The notes beneath the pieces are model-generated. The model had not been told where the DNA came from. It saw only the letters and a list, made by a program, of their open reading frames with translations, and did no database searches. A stretch of 64,000 bases of DNA from Dyella sp. RRB7 (GTDB lineage: Bacteria > Pseudomonadota > Gammaproteobacteria > Xanthomonadales > Rhodanobacteraceae). This document shows positions 55,968 to 64,000 of the stretch, in pieces (positions within the stretch are counted from its first letter, which is position 1; each line of letters starts with the position of its first letter). Position numbers and translations under genes: made by a program. Where the stretch lies: NCBI RefSeq assembly GCF_022761115.1, contig NZ_JAKWJS010000007.1, forward strand, positions 1-64,000. The letters run 5' to 3'.

Positions 55968-56002
55968 AAAAAAACCCCGCATCCGTGTCCGGGTGCGGGG
56001 TT
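55968..56002 (-). terminator. Attenuator terminator of the leu-ilv operon
   Basis: On the minus strand AACCCCGCA (56002-55994) pairs with TGCGGGGTT (55981-55973), with an inner CCG/CGG stem, followed by seven T (55974-55968). It lies 41-75 bases before the leuA start. The 5' arm can instead pair with GGTGCGGG at the end of the leader peptide frame (56060-56053), an antiterminator. Confidence 0.92.
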
Positions 56003-56048
56003 CTTTAGGTGGTATCAGGTTGGTTTTGCTTTACCTGGACACACGCCC

Positions 56049-56186
56049 TCAGCCCGCACCTCCGTTGGTAATAAGGAGTACGAGTACAAGGGCAAGAAGG
56101 AGGTTGTTGCGGAGTCGCAGCGCGCCGGCGACCGTCGTGAGACGGATCGGTTCGGCAATGCGATCGTGGCTGTTGCGCTGCGACAT
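56049..56186 (-). CDS. leuL: Leu/Val/Ile-rich leader peptide of the leu-ilv operon
   Basis: A 45-residue frame contains the run LLLALVLVLLI (residues 29-39) written in CTC, CTT, GTA and ATT, codons that this genome otherwise avoids for CTG, GTG and ATC. Its last codons form the antiterminator strand GGTGCGGG. Slow decoding when charged Leu, Val or Ile tRNA is low leaves that strand free to pair with the terminator 5' arm (55999-55992) and spares transcription; a ribosome reaching the stop covers it and lets the terminator form. The ATG has no clear ribosome site and lies 2-3 bases after the predicted transcription start. Confidence 0.85.
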   Translation of the reverse strand: MSQRNSHDRIAEPIRLTTVAGALRLRNNLLLALVLVLLITNGGAG

Positions 56187-56194
56187 GCAACGGA

Positions 56195-56223
56195 CCGTAA
56201 CGGGGGTTGCAAGGGCTTGTCAA
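56195..56223 (-). promoter_or_regulatory. Promoter of the leu-ilv operon
   Basis: A perfect TTGACA (56223-56218) and a weaker TTACGG (56200-56195) are 17 bases apart on the minus strand. An A/T-rich tract just upstream (56224-56250) could be an UP element. The predicted start near 56188 makes the leader frame almost leaderless. Confidence 0.65.
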
Positions 56224-56320
56224 CAGTTTCTTTTGAAATTTTTAAGATCGCGCGTGGCGGCGCACATTCGGACGTCCAGATGGCCAGATGCCTCCTGACG
56301 CGCCGCGCACACGCGAACGG

Positions 56321-56938
56321 CTAGTCGGTCTCAAGCTCCTTCAGATAGAGCGCAAGGGCGCGCCGCAGCTGGGTTTGCGCGGCCTGCCGAAGGGCTGCGG
56401 GTTGCTCGTTTTGCAGCGCCACGGCGGCTTTCATCAACTGCTGCACCACCATCGCGGCGGGCCGCAGGTCACCCGCCGCCAGCCCCGGAGCATGGATGGC
56501 GAGGATCTGGCAAAGGTAATCGCGCATTCGCTGACGTATGGTGCGACCCAGCATGGATGGCACGGAGCCACCGGCCTCGACCAATACCACGAACGACGGG
56601 TGCTGCTTGCGATAGTCGGCGAAGGCACGGATGAGCCGCGCCGAAAGTTCTTCCGTGTTCCAGCCCGGTGTCTGCGCGACCAGGCGCTCCATGCGCGCGT
56701 AGAGTGCTTCGGCATGGTCGGCGATCAGCGCTCCGGCGAGCGCCTCCTTGGTCGGGAAGAACTGATACAGCGAGCCGATCGAAGCCCCGGCCCTGGCTGC
56801 CACCTCGGTCATGGTGGTGGCGTCGTAGCCTTTTTCGACGAAGCACGCCGAGGCTGCCGCAAGCAGTGCCGCCACGCGTTCGTGGCCGCGCTGGCGCTGG
56901 GGCGAGCGACCGCCACGGCTTGAAATACGTGAGGACAT
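56321..56938 (-). CDS. TetR family transcriptional regulator
   Basis: The 205-aa protein has a TetR HTH (about residues 20-66: ERVAALLAAASACFVEKGYDATTMTEVAARAGASIGSLYQFFPTKEAL) and a helical ligand-binding domain. It probably represses itself and the divergent hydrolase gene, since an 18-bp palindrome lies just upstream. The ATG at 56938 has GGAG at about 9 bases; ATG 56944 is two codons earlier with too short a spacing. The inducer is not predictable. Confidence 0.9.
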   Translation of the reverse strand: MSSRISSRGGRSPQRQRGHERVAALLAAASACFVEKGYDATTMTEVAARAGASIGSLYQFFPTKEALAGALIADHAEALYARMERLVAQTPGWNTEELSARLIRAFADYRKQHPSFVVLVEAGGSVPSMLGRTIRQRMRDYLCQILAIHAPGLAAGDLRPAAMVVQQLMKAAVALQNEQPAALRQAAQTQLRRALALYLKELETD

Positions 56939-56953
56939 CCTCATAAACTCCAA

Positions 56954-56971
56954 TGTGAGGATGGCCTCACA
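56954..56971. promoter_or_regulatory. Palindromic operator of the TetR gene
   Basis: TGTGAGG-ATGG-CCTCACA is a perfect 7+4+7 inverted repeat 16 bases before the TetR start; a further CCTCAT/TGAGG half-pair lies on its left. It is in the divergent region shared with the isochorismatase-like gene. Confidence 0.7.
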
Positions 56972-57112
56972 TAAATGATGCTGTCGGGTTGCCGCCATGG
57001 TAGGACATATCGCCAGCCTGGCCGGCGCAGCCACGACGCTTTTACTTTCACGCTGGCGTGCGGGCAAGCCCGGTGGTGGCTCGCTCGGCGCCTTTCCTTG
57101 CGGAGCACGACC

Positions 57113-57685
57113 ATGGAAAAGCTGGACCCCCGTAGCACGGCCCTGGTGTTGATCGACCTGCAGAAGGGTATTGGCCCCTATGCCGCCGGCCCGCACAGCG
57201 CCGACGAGGTTTATGAGCGCGCGGGTCGCCTGGCCGCCCGTTTCCGCGAGCTCGGCGCGCCGGTAGTGCTGGTGCGCGTGGGCTGGTCCGCCGATGGCCG
57301 CGACATGTTGCACCCGCTGGCGGACAACATGCCGCCCAGCGGCGGCAGCCTCCCGGCCAACTGGCTGGAATATGCCGACCAGCTGAACGTGGCCGAGGGA
57401 GACATCCACATCATCAAGCACCAGTGGGGTGCCTTCTACGGCACCGAGCTGGAGCTGCAGCTGCGCCGCCGCGGCATCACCCAGATCGTGCTGGGCGGCA
57501 TCTCCACCAACATCGGCGTCGAGTCCACCGCGCGCAACGCATTCGAGCTGGGCTTCAACCAGGTGCTGGTGGAAGATGCGATGAGCTCGTCGGATGCCGC
57601 CCATCACCGCTTCGCGGTCGAAAACATCTTCCCGCGCCTGGGCCGCGTGCGCTCGACCGGGCAGGTGCTGCAAATGCTCGCTTGA
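57113..57685 (+). CDS. Isochorismatase-like hydrolase lacking the catalytic cysteine
   Basis: The 190-aa protein has the isochorismatase fold with Asp15 (LIDLQ) and Lys102 (IKHQW), two of the catalytic triad. Where nicotinamidase-type members have Cys it has Gly135 in GGISTNIGVESTAR. True isochorismatases also do without a catalytic Cys, so it may act on isochorismate-like vinyl ethers or be inactive toward amides. GGAG is about 8 bases before the ATG. The divergent TetR gene is its likely repressor. A hairpin follows. Confidence 0.85.
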   Translation: MEKLDPRSTALVLIDLQKGIGPYAAGPHSADEVYERAGRLAARFRELGAPVVLVRVGWSADGRDMLHPLADNMPPSGGSLPANWLEYADQLNVAEGDIHIIKHQWGAFYGTELELQLRRRGITQIVLGGISTNIGVESTARNAFELGFNQVLVEDAMSSSDAAHHRFAVENIFPRLGRVRSTGQVLQMLA

Positions 57686-57702
57686 GCGGCGATGGCCCTC
57701 CG

Positions 57703-57727
57703 ACCCGATGGCATCACGCCATCGGGT
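57703..57727. terminator. Hairpin at the convergent ends of the hydrolase gene and thrC
   Basis: ACCCGATGGC (57703-57712) pairs perfectly with 57718-57727 around ATCAC. The thrC stop codon lies in its loop. There is no T-tract, so termination is not certain. Confidence 0.45.
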
Positions 57728-59024
57728 GCAGCAACCAGCGTTTCAGTGCGTCGTTCTCGGCGGCCAGCGGTTCGGCGTTCGCCGGACGCTGAAGCATGGC
57801 CTGCAACGCAGCAGGCACTTCGACGCGTCGGCCAATCAGCGGTTCCACCACGCTGTCGAACTTGGCCGGATGGGCGGTCGCCACCACCGCCCAGGGCAGG
57901 CCGGTGGCACCCATGGTGTCGAGCACGTGTACGGCGGTGGCCGTGTGCGGGCAGAACAGTTCGCCATGTTCGCTGGCATGACGCACGATGGTGTCGCGGA
58001 TGGTGTCGTCGTCCACGCTGCTGGCCTGCAGTTGCAGGCGTAGCTCGTGGTCGTGCGGAAAGGTCCAGCGCAGGCGTTCGAAATTGCTGGGCGCGCCTAC
58101 GTCCATCGCATTGGCCAGGGTGGGGATGGCCGGGCGCGGCGTGTACGGGTCGCCATCGAAGTAATCGCTGAGCGTCGCGTTGGCGTTGCAGGCCAGGCGG
58201 ATATCGCCGACCGGCAGGCCCATCTCGCGTACCCACACGCAGGCCAGCGCGTTGCCCAGGTTGCCGGTGGGCACGATGAAGTTGAGCGGCGTCCGATGCC
58301 GACGCCACCAGCCCAGCGCGGCGTGCGCGTAGTAGCTCATCTGCGGCAGCAGGCGGCCCAGGCTGATGCTGTTGGCCGAGGACAGCGGCCGCCGCGCCTG
58401 CAACGCGGCGTCGCCGAGCGCCGACTTCACCATGCGCTGGCAATCGTCGAAGCTGCCGGCCACGCGCAGCGCCTGCACGTTGTCGCCGAAACAGCCCAGC
58501 TGATGCGCCTGGCGCGGCGATACGCGGCCATCGGGATACAGGATCACCACGCGCACGCCGGGCTGGCGATGGAACGCGGCCGCCACCGCCGCGCCGGTGT
58601 CGCCCGAGGTCGCCACCAGGATGGTCACGGGGGGCGCATCGGCTGGCCGGATACGCCGGAAACACGCTGCCAGGAAGCGCGCGCCGACATCCTTGAAGGC
58701 GGCGCTCGGCCCGTGGAACAGCTCCAGCACGGAGCCATCGGCGTGGTGCGCCAGCGGCCGCAGCGGCACCTCGAAGTCGAGCGCCTCGCGGCAGATCGCC
58801 GGCAGCTCGGCGGCCAGCGCGGTGCCCTTGAAGAACGGCGTGAGCAGGGCGGTGGCGGTATCGGCCAGCGAGCCGCGTGGATCGAAGGCGGCGGCATCGA
58901 GCCGGGGCAGGGCCTCGGGCACGTAGAGCCCGCCGTCCGGGGCGAGGCCGGCGGCAATCACTTGATCGATGGATGCGGCATGCTGGCCACTGCGCGTACT
59001 GCGGTAATGCAGCGGCTCACTCAT
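57714..59024 (-). CDS. thrC: Threonine synthase
   Basis: ThrC converts O-phosphohomoserine to threonine. The 436-aa PLP enzyme has Lys111 in [26 protein letters not shown], and [15 protein letters not shown], as in the E. coli-type enzyme (428 aa). The ATG overlaps the thrB stop by 4 bases. It is the last gene of hom-thrB-thrC. Confidence 0.97.
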   Translation of the reverse strand: MSEPLHYRSTRSGQHAASIDQVIAAGLAPDGGLYVPEALPRLDAAAFDPRGSLADTATALLTPFFKGTALAAELPAICREALDFEVPLRPLAHHADGSVLELFHGPSAAFKDVGARFLAACFRRIRPADAPPVTILVATSGDTGAAVAAAFHRQPGVRVVILYPDGRVSPRQAHQLGCFGDNVQALRVAGSFDDCQRMVKSALGDAALQARRPLSSANSISLGRLLPQMSYYAHAALGWWRRHRTPLNFIVPTGNLGNALACVWVREMGLPVGDIRLACNANATLSDYFDGDPYTPRPAIPTLANAMDVGAPSNFERLRWTFPHDHELRLQLQASSVDDDTIRDTIVRHASEHGELFCPHTATAVHVLDTMGATGLPWAVVATAHPAKFDSVVEPLIGRRVEVPAALQAMLQRPANAEPLAAENDALKRWLLHPMA

Positions 59025-59995
59025 GCCGCCGCCTCCGCGACCAGCGTGGCGGCCGGTCCGTTGATGGGCGATACCAGGGCGTCGCTGGCCAGGCCTTCCG
59101 CGGCGAAGGCGGCCACCATCGCGGCAGCGGCCTGCTGGGCTTGCTCGCGTCGCTCGTACCAGCCGAACACGCTGGGGCCGCCTCCGGAAATGCTGGCGCC
59201 CAGCGCGTGGTGGTCCAGCGCCGCCTGCTTGACCCGGGCGAAGCCGGGTATCAACGGGGCGCGGCGGGGTTCCACCAGCACGTCCTTGAGGCCTTCGCGC
59301 ACCAGCGTGGCGTCGCCGCGCTGGCACCCGGTGAGCATCAGCGCGAGGTTGGCGTGTTGCGCCACCACGTCGTGCAGTGCGAAGCCGCCGGCCAACACCG
59401 CGCGCGACTCGCGCGTCTCCAGCACCACGTGCGGATGCACCACCGCGCAGTGCCAGGCTTCGGGCACCGGCAGTTGCAGCAGGCGGTCGCGCGTGGCCAG
59501 CACCAGGCCGCCCAGCAGCATCGGCCCGACGTTGTCGCCATGGCGGCTGCCGCTGGCAACGGCCTCGCCGTCGAGCGCGAAGCCATACAGTGCCTCGCGC
59601 GGCAGCGGGCGTTCGAGCAGCGCATTGGCGGCTACCAGGGCGGCCACGCAGGATGCGGCCGAGCCACCCATGCCCGAACCCAGCGCGATGCCCTTGTGCA
59701 GCTCCAGCTCGAAACCATGCCGCAGGCCCAGCGCGCGACGCAGCGAGAGCAGCGCCGCCCCGGCGGTGTTGCGGCTGGCCTCCAGCGGCAGGTCGGTGAC
59801 GCAGCCGTGGATGGCGGCGATGCGCACGGTGGGCTCGTCGATGCGCCGCACCAAGGCGCGATCGCCGGCACCGGCCACGGTGTGGCCGAGAATGTCGAAG
59901 CCCACGGCCACGTTGCCCACGCTGGCATAGGACATGGCCTGGGCGCTCACTAGTCGTTGCGGTTCGGTCATGGGATCGGCCAGTCGTGCATTCAT
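59021..59995 (-). CDS. thrB: Homoserine kinase
   Basis: ThrB phosphorylates homoserine. The 324-aa GHMP-family kinase has the ATP loop [15 protein letters not shown]-terminal [14 protein letters not shown] and the C-terminal [14 protein letters not shown]. Its start overlaps the hom stop (TGATG) and its stop overlaps thrC (ATGA), so the three are translationally coupled. Confidence 0.97.
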   Translation of the reverse strand: MNARLADPMTEPQRLVSAQAMSYASVGNVAVGFDILGHTVAGAGDRALVRRIDEPTVRIAAIHGCVTDLPLEASRNTAGAALLSLRRALGLRHGFELELHKGIALGSGMGGSAASCVAALVAANALLERPLPREALYGFALDGEAVASGSRHGDNVGPMLLGGLVLATRDRLLQLPVPEAWHCAVVHPHVVLETRESRAVLAGGFALHDVVAQHANLALMLTGCQRGDATLVREGLKDVLVEPRRAPLIPGFARVKQAALDHHALGASISGGGPSVFGWYERREQAQQAAAAMVAAFAAEGLASDALVSPINGPAATLVAEAAA

Positions 59996-61143
59996 CAGCG
60001 TACCTCCAGCGATTCGGCGATGCGCAGCAGATCGGAGAATACGCCGGCAGCGGTTACCTCTGGCCCGGCACCCGGGCCCTGCACCAGCATGGGGTTGTCG
60101 CGGTAGCGATGCGTGGTGAATTGCACGATGTTATCGGTAAGGCGGCTATGCGCAAACGGATGCGCCGCCGGCAGCACGGCCAGTCGCACGCTGGCATGGC
60201 CGTGCGCGTCGAGGCTGGCGACATGGCGCAGCACGCTGCCCTGGGTCTGGGCACGGGCCACGTGGCGCGCCATCGGTCCGTCGAGCAGGTGCAGCTGGGC
60301 CATGGCGTCCTCGGCGGACAGCGCGGCCAGTTCCGGCGGCACCAGGCTTTGCACCTCCACGTCTTCCAGCGACAGCGACCAGCCAGCCTCGCGCGCCAGG
60401 ATCACCAGCTTGCGCGCCACGTCGAGGCCGGAAAGATCGTCGCGCGGATCGGGTTCGGTGTAGCCCAGCGCATGGGCCTCGCGCACCAGCGCGGAGAACG
60501 GCCGGCCGCCGTCGTGGCGATGGCACAGCCAGGCCAGCGTGCCGGAGAACATACCCTCGACCGTGAGCAGTTGATCGCCGGTATCGAGCAGGTCGCGCAG
60601 CGTCTGCACCACCGGCAGGCCGGCGCACACCGTCGCCTCGTAACGGAAGCGCGAACCGCCGCCGCAGGCGGCGCGAATGGCCTGCAGGCGCGACAGCGGG
60701 CCGCTGCCGGCGAGCTTGTTGGGCGTCACCACGTGCAGGCCGGCCACCAGCCATTCGGCGTAACGCGAGGCCACCACGTCGCTGGCGCTGCAGTCGATCA
60801 ACAGGGCGTGGCGGCCATCATTGCCGCGGACGTGAGCGGCGAACTCGTCGAGGTTGCTGGGGCGCCAGGTTTGCGCGCTGTCGTGGCGGCCGTTGAGCTC
60901 CGGGTCGTCGGCATCCAGCCACATGCGGCGGCTGGCGGCGACACCGCAGAGTTTCAGGTTCAGTCCGGCACGCGCCAGCCGGGGCTGCGCGGTGCGCAAC
61001 TGGTCGAGCAGGGCGCTGCCGACACGGCCGGGACCGATCAGGCCCACGGCGAGCACGCGCTGGCGTGCGGTGACCGTCGGCAGCGCCACGGCATGCGGTG
61101 GCAGCGACGGTTGTTCGGCGAGTGGAGATGCAGCAAGGTTCAC
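59995..61143 (-). CDS. hom: Homoserine dehydrogenase, stand-alone
   Basis: The 382-aa enzyme reduces aspartate semialdehyde to homoserine. It has [17 protein letters not shown] (NAD(P) motif), VTPNKLAGS, and [21 protein letters not shown], and it resembles the C-terminal dehydrogenase half of bifunctional ThrA/MetL, but there is no aspartokinase half and no C-terminal ACT domain. Feedback by threonine through an ACT domain is therefore not expected; control falls to the leader. It starts with GTG and a strong AGGAGG 6 bases upstream. Confidence 0.95.
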   Translation of the reverse strand: MNLAASPLAEQPSLPPHAVALPTVTARQRVLAVGLIGPGRVGSALLDQLRTAQPRLARAGLNLKLCGVAASRRMWLDADDPELNGRHDSAQTWRPSNLDEFAAHVRGNDGRHALLIDCSASDVVASRYAEWLVAGLHVVTPNKLAGSGPLSRLQAIRAACGGGSRFRYEATVCAGLPVVQTLRDLLDTGDQLLTVEGMFSGTLAWLCHRHDGGRPFSALVREAHALGYTEPDPRDDLSGLDVARKLVILAREAGWSLSLEDVEVQSLVPPELAALSAEDAMAQLHLLDGPMARHVARAQTQGSVLRHVASLDAHGHASVRLAVLPAAHPFAHSRLTDNIVQFTTHRYRDNPMLVQGPGAGPEVTAAGVFSDLLRIAESLEVR

Positions 61144-61195
61144 GGTGGCCTCCTAGGTCGGGGCCCGTGCTCGCTGGCGGACGTCGGAGTGTGCA

Positions 61196-61223
61196 CCGGC
61201 CCGCCTCATCGAGGGCGGGGCCG
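61196..61223 (-). promoter_or_regulatory. GC-rich hairpin in the thr leader, candidate attenuator stem
   Basis: On the minus strand CGGCC..CGCC..TC (61223-61211) pairs with GA.GGCG.GGCCGG (61207-61196), with two bulged C. It lies between the leader stop and hom. No U-tract follows, so termination, if any, would need Rho or pausing. Confidence 0.5.
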
Positions 61224-61238
61224 TTTGCGTTGAGAAAC

Positions 61239-61352
61239 TTATTCGCGCACGGAAACCCACCCCGACCCGGTGGTAATAGTGGTCGTGGTGGTGGTGGCGA
61301 CGGAGCCGGCATGCAGCGTCACGCACCCGGCAATGACCGGGTTATGCAACAT
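61239..61352 (-). CDS. thrL: Thr/Ile-rich leader peptide of the hom-thrBC operon
   Basis: A 37-residue frame holds the run ATTTTTTITTGSG (residues 19-31), eight Thr and one Ile in ten positions, just as in the E. coli thr leader (TTITTTITITTGNGAG). Such runs sense charged Thr and Ile tRNA. I take ATG 61352 because the predicted start of transcription is near 61379; longer in-frame ATGs lie at or before it. There is no clear ribosome site. Confidence 0.85.
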   Translation of the reverse strand: MLHNPVIAGCVTLHAGSVATTTTTTITTGSGWVSVRE

Positions 61353-61385
61353 GCGTGCTGGCGCGAATGACGGCGACATGGCCCG

Positions 61386-61415
61386 ACCATAGGTCGATTG
61401 CTGCGCCGCAGTCAA
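61386..61415 (-). promoter_or_regulatory. Promoter of the hom-thrBC operon
   Basis: TTGACT (61415-61410) and TATGGT (61391-61386) are 18 bases apart on the minus strand. Transcription would start near 61379. Confidence 0.6.
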
Positions 61416-61553
61416 CAGGTACATTTGAAACTTTGGCCATCCGACGACCCGGCCATCTGGCTGCAGGAGCGCACCCTGTGCGCGACAAGCCGACGGAGCG
61501 GTAACGACATCACTCCGTGGTCGCGCACAGGCTGCGCTTCTACAGGGGGTTGC

Positions 61554-63551
61554 CTAGTGCGACAGGTCGATGGCGTAGACGGCCGTGCCGTCGCCGTTGT
61601 CCTTGAGCTGGCGGATGTCGTTCAGGCCGGCCTCGCGCGCCACGTCCAGCTTGCCGGCGGCGCCCTTGAACACCACCTCGCCATGGGTCTTCAGCGGCGC
61701 GAAGTGCCAGGACGCTTTCGGCAGATCCTTCGCCTCGATGGTCCGCTGGCGCTGCAGCCACCTGGCAAGGATTTCGCGGGCGCCATCGGGCGCGGCCAGC
61801 ACGATGTTCTTGCCGTCCAGGCCGGGGAAGTTGCCGCCGCCGCTGGCGCGGTAGTTATTGGTGGCCACGATGAACTGCTGCTGCGGCGTCACCGGCTTGC
61901 CCTTGTAGGCCAGCCTGGCGATGCGCTGGCCCACCGGCTTGGACAGGTCGATGACGTAGCTGAGGTCGCCCTGGATCTGGTCGAAGTTGAAGCCGGGGTA
62001 GCGGTCGTTGACCAGGGGCTGCTCGCCGTCCTTGCCGGGGTCGATCTGGTTGAAGCGTTCGGCGGATTTCTCCAGCCATGCCTTGAGGCCGGCGCCATCC
62101 ACCTTCACCGCGGCGAGCGTGTTGGGATAGAAGTACAGGTCGGCGGCGCTGCGCAGGGTGAGCGGGCCGGGGACCACATCGGTGTAGTCGTCGGGGCCGC
62201 CAAAGCCGGTGCGGAACGCGGCGGCCGCCGACAGCACCGGCAGGTTCGCCAGTTCCGGATGCTGCTTGGGCAGTTCGCTCTGCACGTAGTCGCGCATGGC
62301 GGCATTGATCGGCGCCAGCGCGCTCATGTTGCCTTCGTCGGCGAAGTAGCTGCTCATGTGCACGCGGGTCTGGCCGATCGGCGTGTTCACGTAGGCCACC
62401 GCCGCCTCATGCGCCTGCGCCACCAGCGGGGCGATGGCCGGATCGGCCGGCACGCATTCGTTCTTCTTCGGGCAGATCGGACGCACTTCGCTGTGCGTCT
62501 GGCTGTCGTCGATCACCCAGCGGCCGTCCTTGCGCTGCAGGGCCAGATCGATCACGCCCAGGTCCTTGCCGAAGAAGCCGCCCATCACGGCGGGCTTGCC
62601 GCGCACGAAGCCGCGCTCGGCATCCACGTCCTGCATGCCCTTGTAATGGGGGCCAGGGAATTCGGTATGCGAGTGGCCAAGCAGCAGCACATCGATGCCG
62701 GGGACGCCGGCCAGGTACCAGCCGCCGTTTTCCATCGCCGGCGTATAGGGGTCGGTATTGAGGCCGCCATGCAGCACGGCGACGATCAGGTCGGGGTGCT
62801 GGGCTTCCAGTTCGGGCAGGTATTTCTGCGCCGCCTCGACCACGCCGGTGACGGTGACCTTGCCGGCGAGGTTCTGCTTGTCCCACTCCAGGATCGGCGG
62901 CGGGGTGAAGCCGATGATGCCTACCTTCAGCGGCACGCTATGCGTGCTGCCGTCGGGCTCGGTCACGCTGATGTCCTTTTGCACCACGGCCCACGGCTTG
63001 AAGATCGGCGCCCCGTCGCGGGTGCTCAATACATTGGACAGCACCAGCGGGAAGTGCGGGCCGGCGCAACGGTCGCTATGGCCGCCGTCCACGTTCATCG
63101 GCGTGCCGGTGACCTGGGAGAGGAAACCCAGGCCGTAGTTGAACTCGTGGTTGCCGGCGGTGCCGCCGTCGTAGCCCAGTGCGTCCATGGCGCGGTAGAT
63201 GCCCAGTTCTTCGCCGCAGCCCACCGGCTTCACCTGGGCCTGGTAGTCGGCCAGCACGCTGCCCTGGATGGTGTCGCCGCTGTCGAACAGGAAGCTGTTG
63301 GCGTACTGCTGGCGGGCGCGGCGGATCAGCGTGGCGGTGCGCTCGTAGCCCACCGAATCGTCCTCGCGCTGCTTGTAGTAGTCGTAGCTGAGCACGTTGG
63401 AGTGGACATCGGTGGTTTCCAGGATGGCTACCTGGGCGTGGCTGCCATCCGGCAAGGTGGCGTGCTTGGGCGTCTGGCTGGCGCAGCCGGCCAGGACGGC
63501 TGCGGCCAGGGCGGCAAGGGGAAGCAGGCGAGGGGTCATGCGTCGATCCAT
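61554..63551 (-). CDS. cpdB: 2',3'-cyclic-nucleotide 2'-phosphodiesterase/3'-nucleotidase (lipoprotein)
   Basis: CpdB-type enzymes hydrolyse 2',3'-cyclic nucleotides and 3'-nucleotides outside the cytoplasm so that nucleosides can be taken up. The 665-aa protein has a lipoprotein signal with LAGC, the calcineurin-like metal motifs ETTDVHSN, GNHEFN, and LLGHSHTEF, and a C-terminal 5'-nucleotidase domain. The lipobox suggests it is membrane bound, unlike the soluble E. coli enzyme. ATG 63551 and 63539 are both possible starts. Confidence 0.93.
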   Translation of the reverse strand: MDRRMTPRLLPLAALAAAVLAGCASQTPKHATLPDGSHAQVAILETTDVHSNVLSYDYYKQREDDSVGYERTATLIRRARQQYANSFLFDSGDTIQGSVLADYQAQVKPVGCGEELGIYRAMDALGYDGGTAGNHEFNYGLGFLSQVTGTPMNVDGGHSDRCAGPHFPLVLSNVLSTRDGAPIFKPWAVVQKDISVTEPDGSTHSVPLKVGIIGFTPPPILEWDKQNLAGKVTVTGVVEAAQKYLPELEAQHPDLIVAVLHGGLNTDPYTPAMENGGWYLAGVPGIDVLLLGHSHTEFPGPHYKGMQDVDAERGFVRGKPAVMGGFFGKDLGVIDLALQRKDGRWVIDDSQTHSEVRPICPKKNECVPADPAIAPLVAQAHEAAVAYVNTPIGQTRVHMSSYFADEGNMSALAPINAAMRDYVQSELPKQHPELANLPVLSAAAAFRTGFGGPDDYTDVVPGPLTLRSAADLYFYPNTLAAVKVDGAGLKAWLEKSAERFNQIDPGKDGEQPLVNDRYPGFNFDQIQGDLSYVIDLSKPVGQRIARLAYKGKPVTPQQQFIVATNNYRASGGGNFPGLDGKNIVLAAPDGAREILARWLQRQRTIEAKDLPKASWHFAPLKTHGEVVFKGAAGKLDVAREAGLNDIRQLKDNGDGTAVYAIDLSH

Positions 63552-63729
63552 GGTTTGGCGTGCAAGGGACGCAAGCTAGCAGATCGGCATGTCGGCTTGC
63601 CGGCGAAACCCCGGCTGAACCGCTTGGCACCGCCGTTTGGCCGTTGCCGGCCATTGTGTCTGTGACGCCGGCAAGTCCGTAGAATTGCGCCACGATGACA
63701 TCCGGGCCAAACAGGGGGCCTCTCCGTTT

Positions 63730-64000
63730 ATGCCACGACAACCGCTACGGTTCGTGCGGAAAAGTGCGGCATGGCTATGCGCGGCAGGATTCTTCCTGTT
63801 CTGCATAAGCATGACCGCGTTGCGCGAGCCCGATGTGCTGCAACAGGCTTTCGTGATCGCCCTGATGGTGTGCGCCTTCGGCGTGCTGCTGTTTGCCTTT
63901 GCCCGACCGGCCACGGCGCTGGTGGTGAGCGGGGGACTGTTCCTCGGGCTGAACTTCCTGTCGGTGCTCAAGCTGCGCTATCTCGATTCGCCGCTGATGC
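63730..64000 (+). CDS. N terminus of a membrane protein, probably LTA synthase/phosphoglycerol transferase-like sulfatase (partial)
   Basis: An open frame from ATG 63730 runs to the window edge (90 codons). It has three hydrophobic segments (about 13-30, 41-56, 61-80) followed by LKLRYLDSPLM. That last stretch resembles the segment before the periplasmic alkaline-phosphatase-like domain of LtaS/MdoB-type enzymes (K.RYL..PLMP.D). The catalytic domain lies outside the window, so the call is tentative. It is divergent from cpdB. Confidence 0.5.
   Translation, partial: MPRQPLRFVRKSAAWLCAAGFFLFCISMTALREPDVLQQAFVIALMVCAFGVLLFAFARPATALVVSGGLFLGLNFLSVLKLRYLDSPLM

Overview
The window reads as a high-GC gammaproteobacterial chromosome. 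Gene content and order point to the Xanthomonadales, most likely the Rhodanobacteraceae (Dyella/Luteibacter/Rhodanobacter type): glyQS beside an orphan GspE-type ATPase, one leu-ilv super-operon, a bioB-bioF-trhO-bioH-bioC cluster, hom-thrB-thrC, and dispersed CGTCATTCCCGC-type palindromes. This placement is inference from content; there is no rRNA, no tRNA and no complete mobile element.

Layout. 1-8.2 kb: rhomboid protease, DUF1820, RMD1-like protein, a class I glutamine amidotransferase behind a GspE-like ATPase, then glyQ-glyS. 8.2-16.8 kb: XRE regulator, YbaY-type lipoprotein, GDSL autotransporter esterase, Tex, a C-terminally short CadC-like regulator and a GYF/RDD membrane protein. 16.9-19.6 kb: mnmG, then an intergenic region holding a likely small RNA gene with a sigma-54-like promoter and a strong terminator. 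19.7-31.6 kb: pepN, aldose epimerase, a PLP ammonia-lyase, tag, the biotin genes, comF and a PIN-like protein. 31.8-38.2 kb: AhpD-like protein, DUF2252 kinase-like protein, an exported S33 hydrolase, a 51-aa peptide, barstar, a SxxK serine hydrolase and a RibD-C reductase.

38.2-40.9 kb is an AT-richer array of five small minus-strand genes plus one decayed one. Each is followed directly after its stop by the same ~30-bp hairpin repeat, so it is organised like an integron cassette array, but no integrase and no canonical attC cores are visible. 40.9-43.3 kb returns to core genes (methyltransferase, ubiA, a FosX-like VOC protein).

43.4-56.2 kb is one continuous minus-strand branched-chain amino acid block, leuA-ilvE-leuC-leuD-leuB-ilvD-ilvC-ilvG-ilvM-ilvA. 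Most junctions are 4-bp ATGA overlaps. It is headed by a consensus promoter, a Leu/Val/Ile-rich leader peptide written in rare codons, an antiterminator pairing and an intrinsic terminator, a textbook attenuator. 57.7-61.4 kb is hom-thrB-thrC, again with a Thr/Ile leader peptide. A TetR gene with its palindromic operator, a divergent isochorismatase-like gene, a CpdB-type periplasmic nucleotidase and the start of a membrane protein complete the window.

The most unusual signals are three. (1) Two near-perfect sigma-54 promoters (33617 plus strand, 35381 minus strand) each have a TGTCCGCGGAC palindrome centred 86-87 bp from the -12 element; they drive an exported hydrolase and a tiny membrane peptide, so they look like one undescribed regulon. 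(2) The cassette-like array has one repeat split by a large palindrome. (3) There is a candidate small RNA upstream of mnmG. All protein calls rest on reading motifs by eye; no database search was possible.
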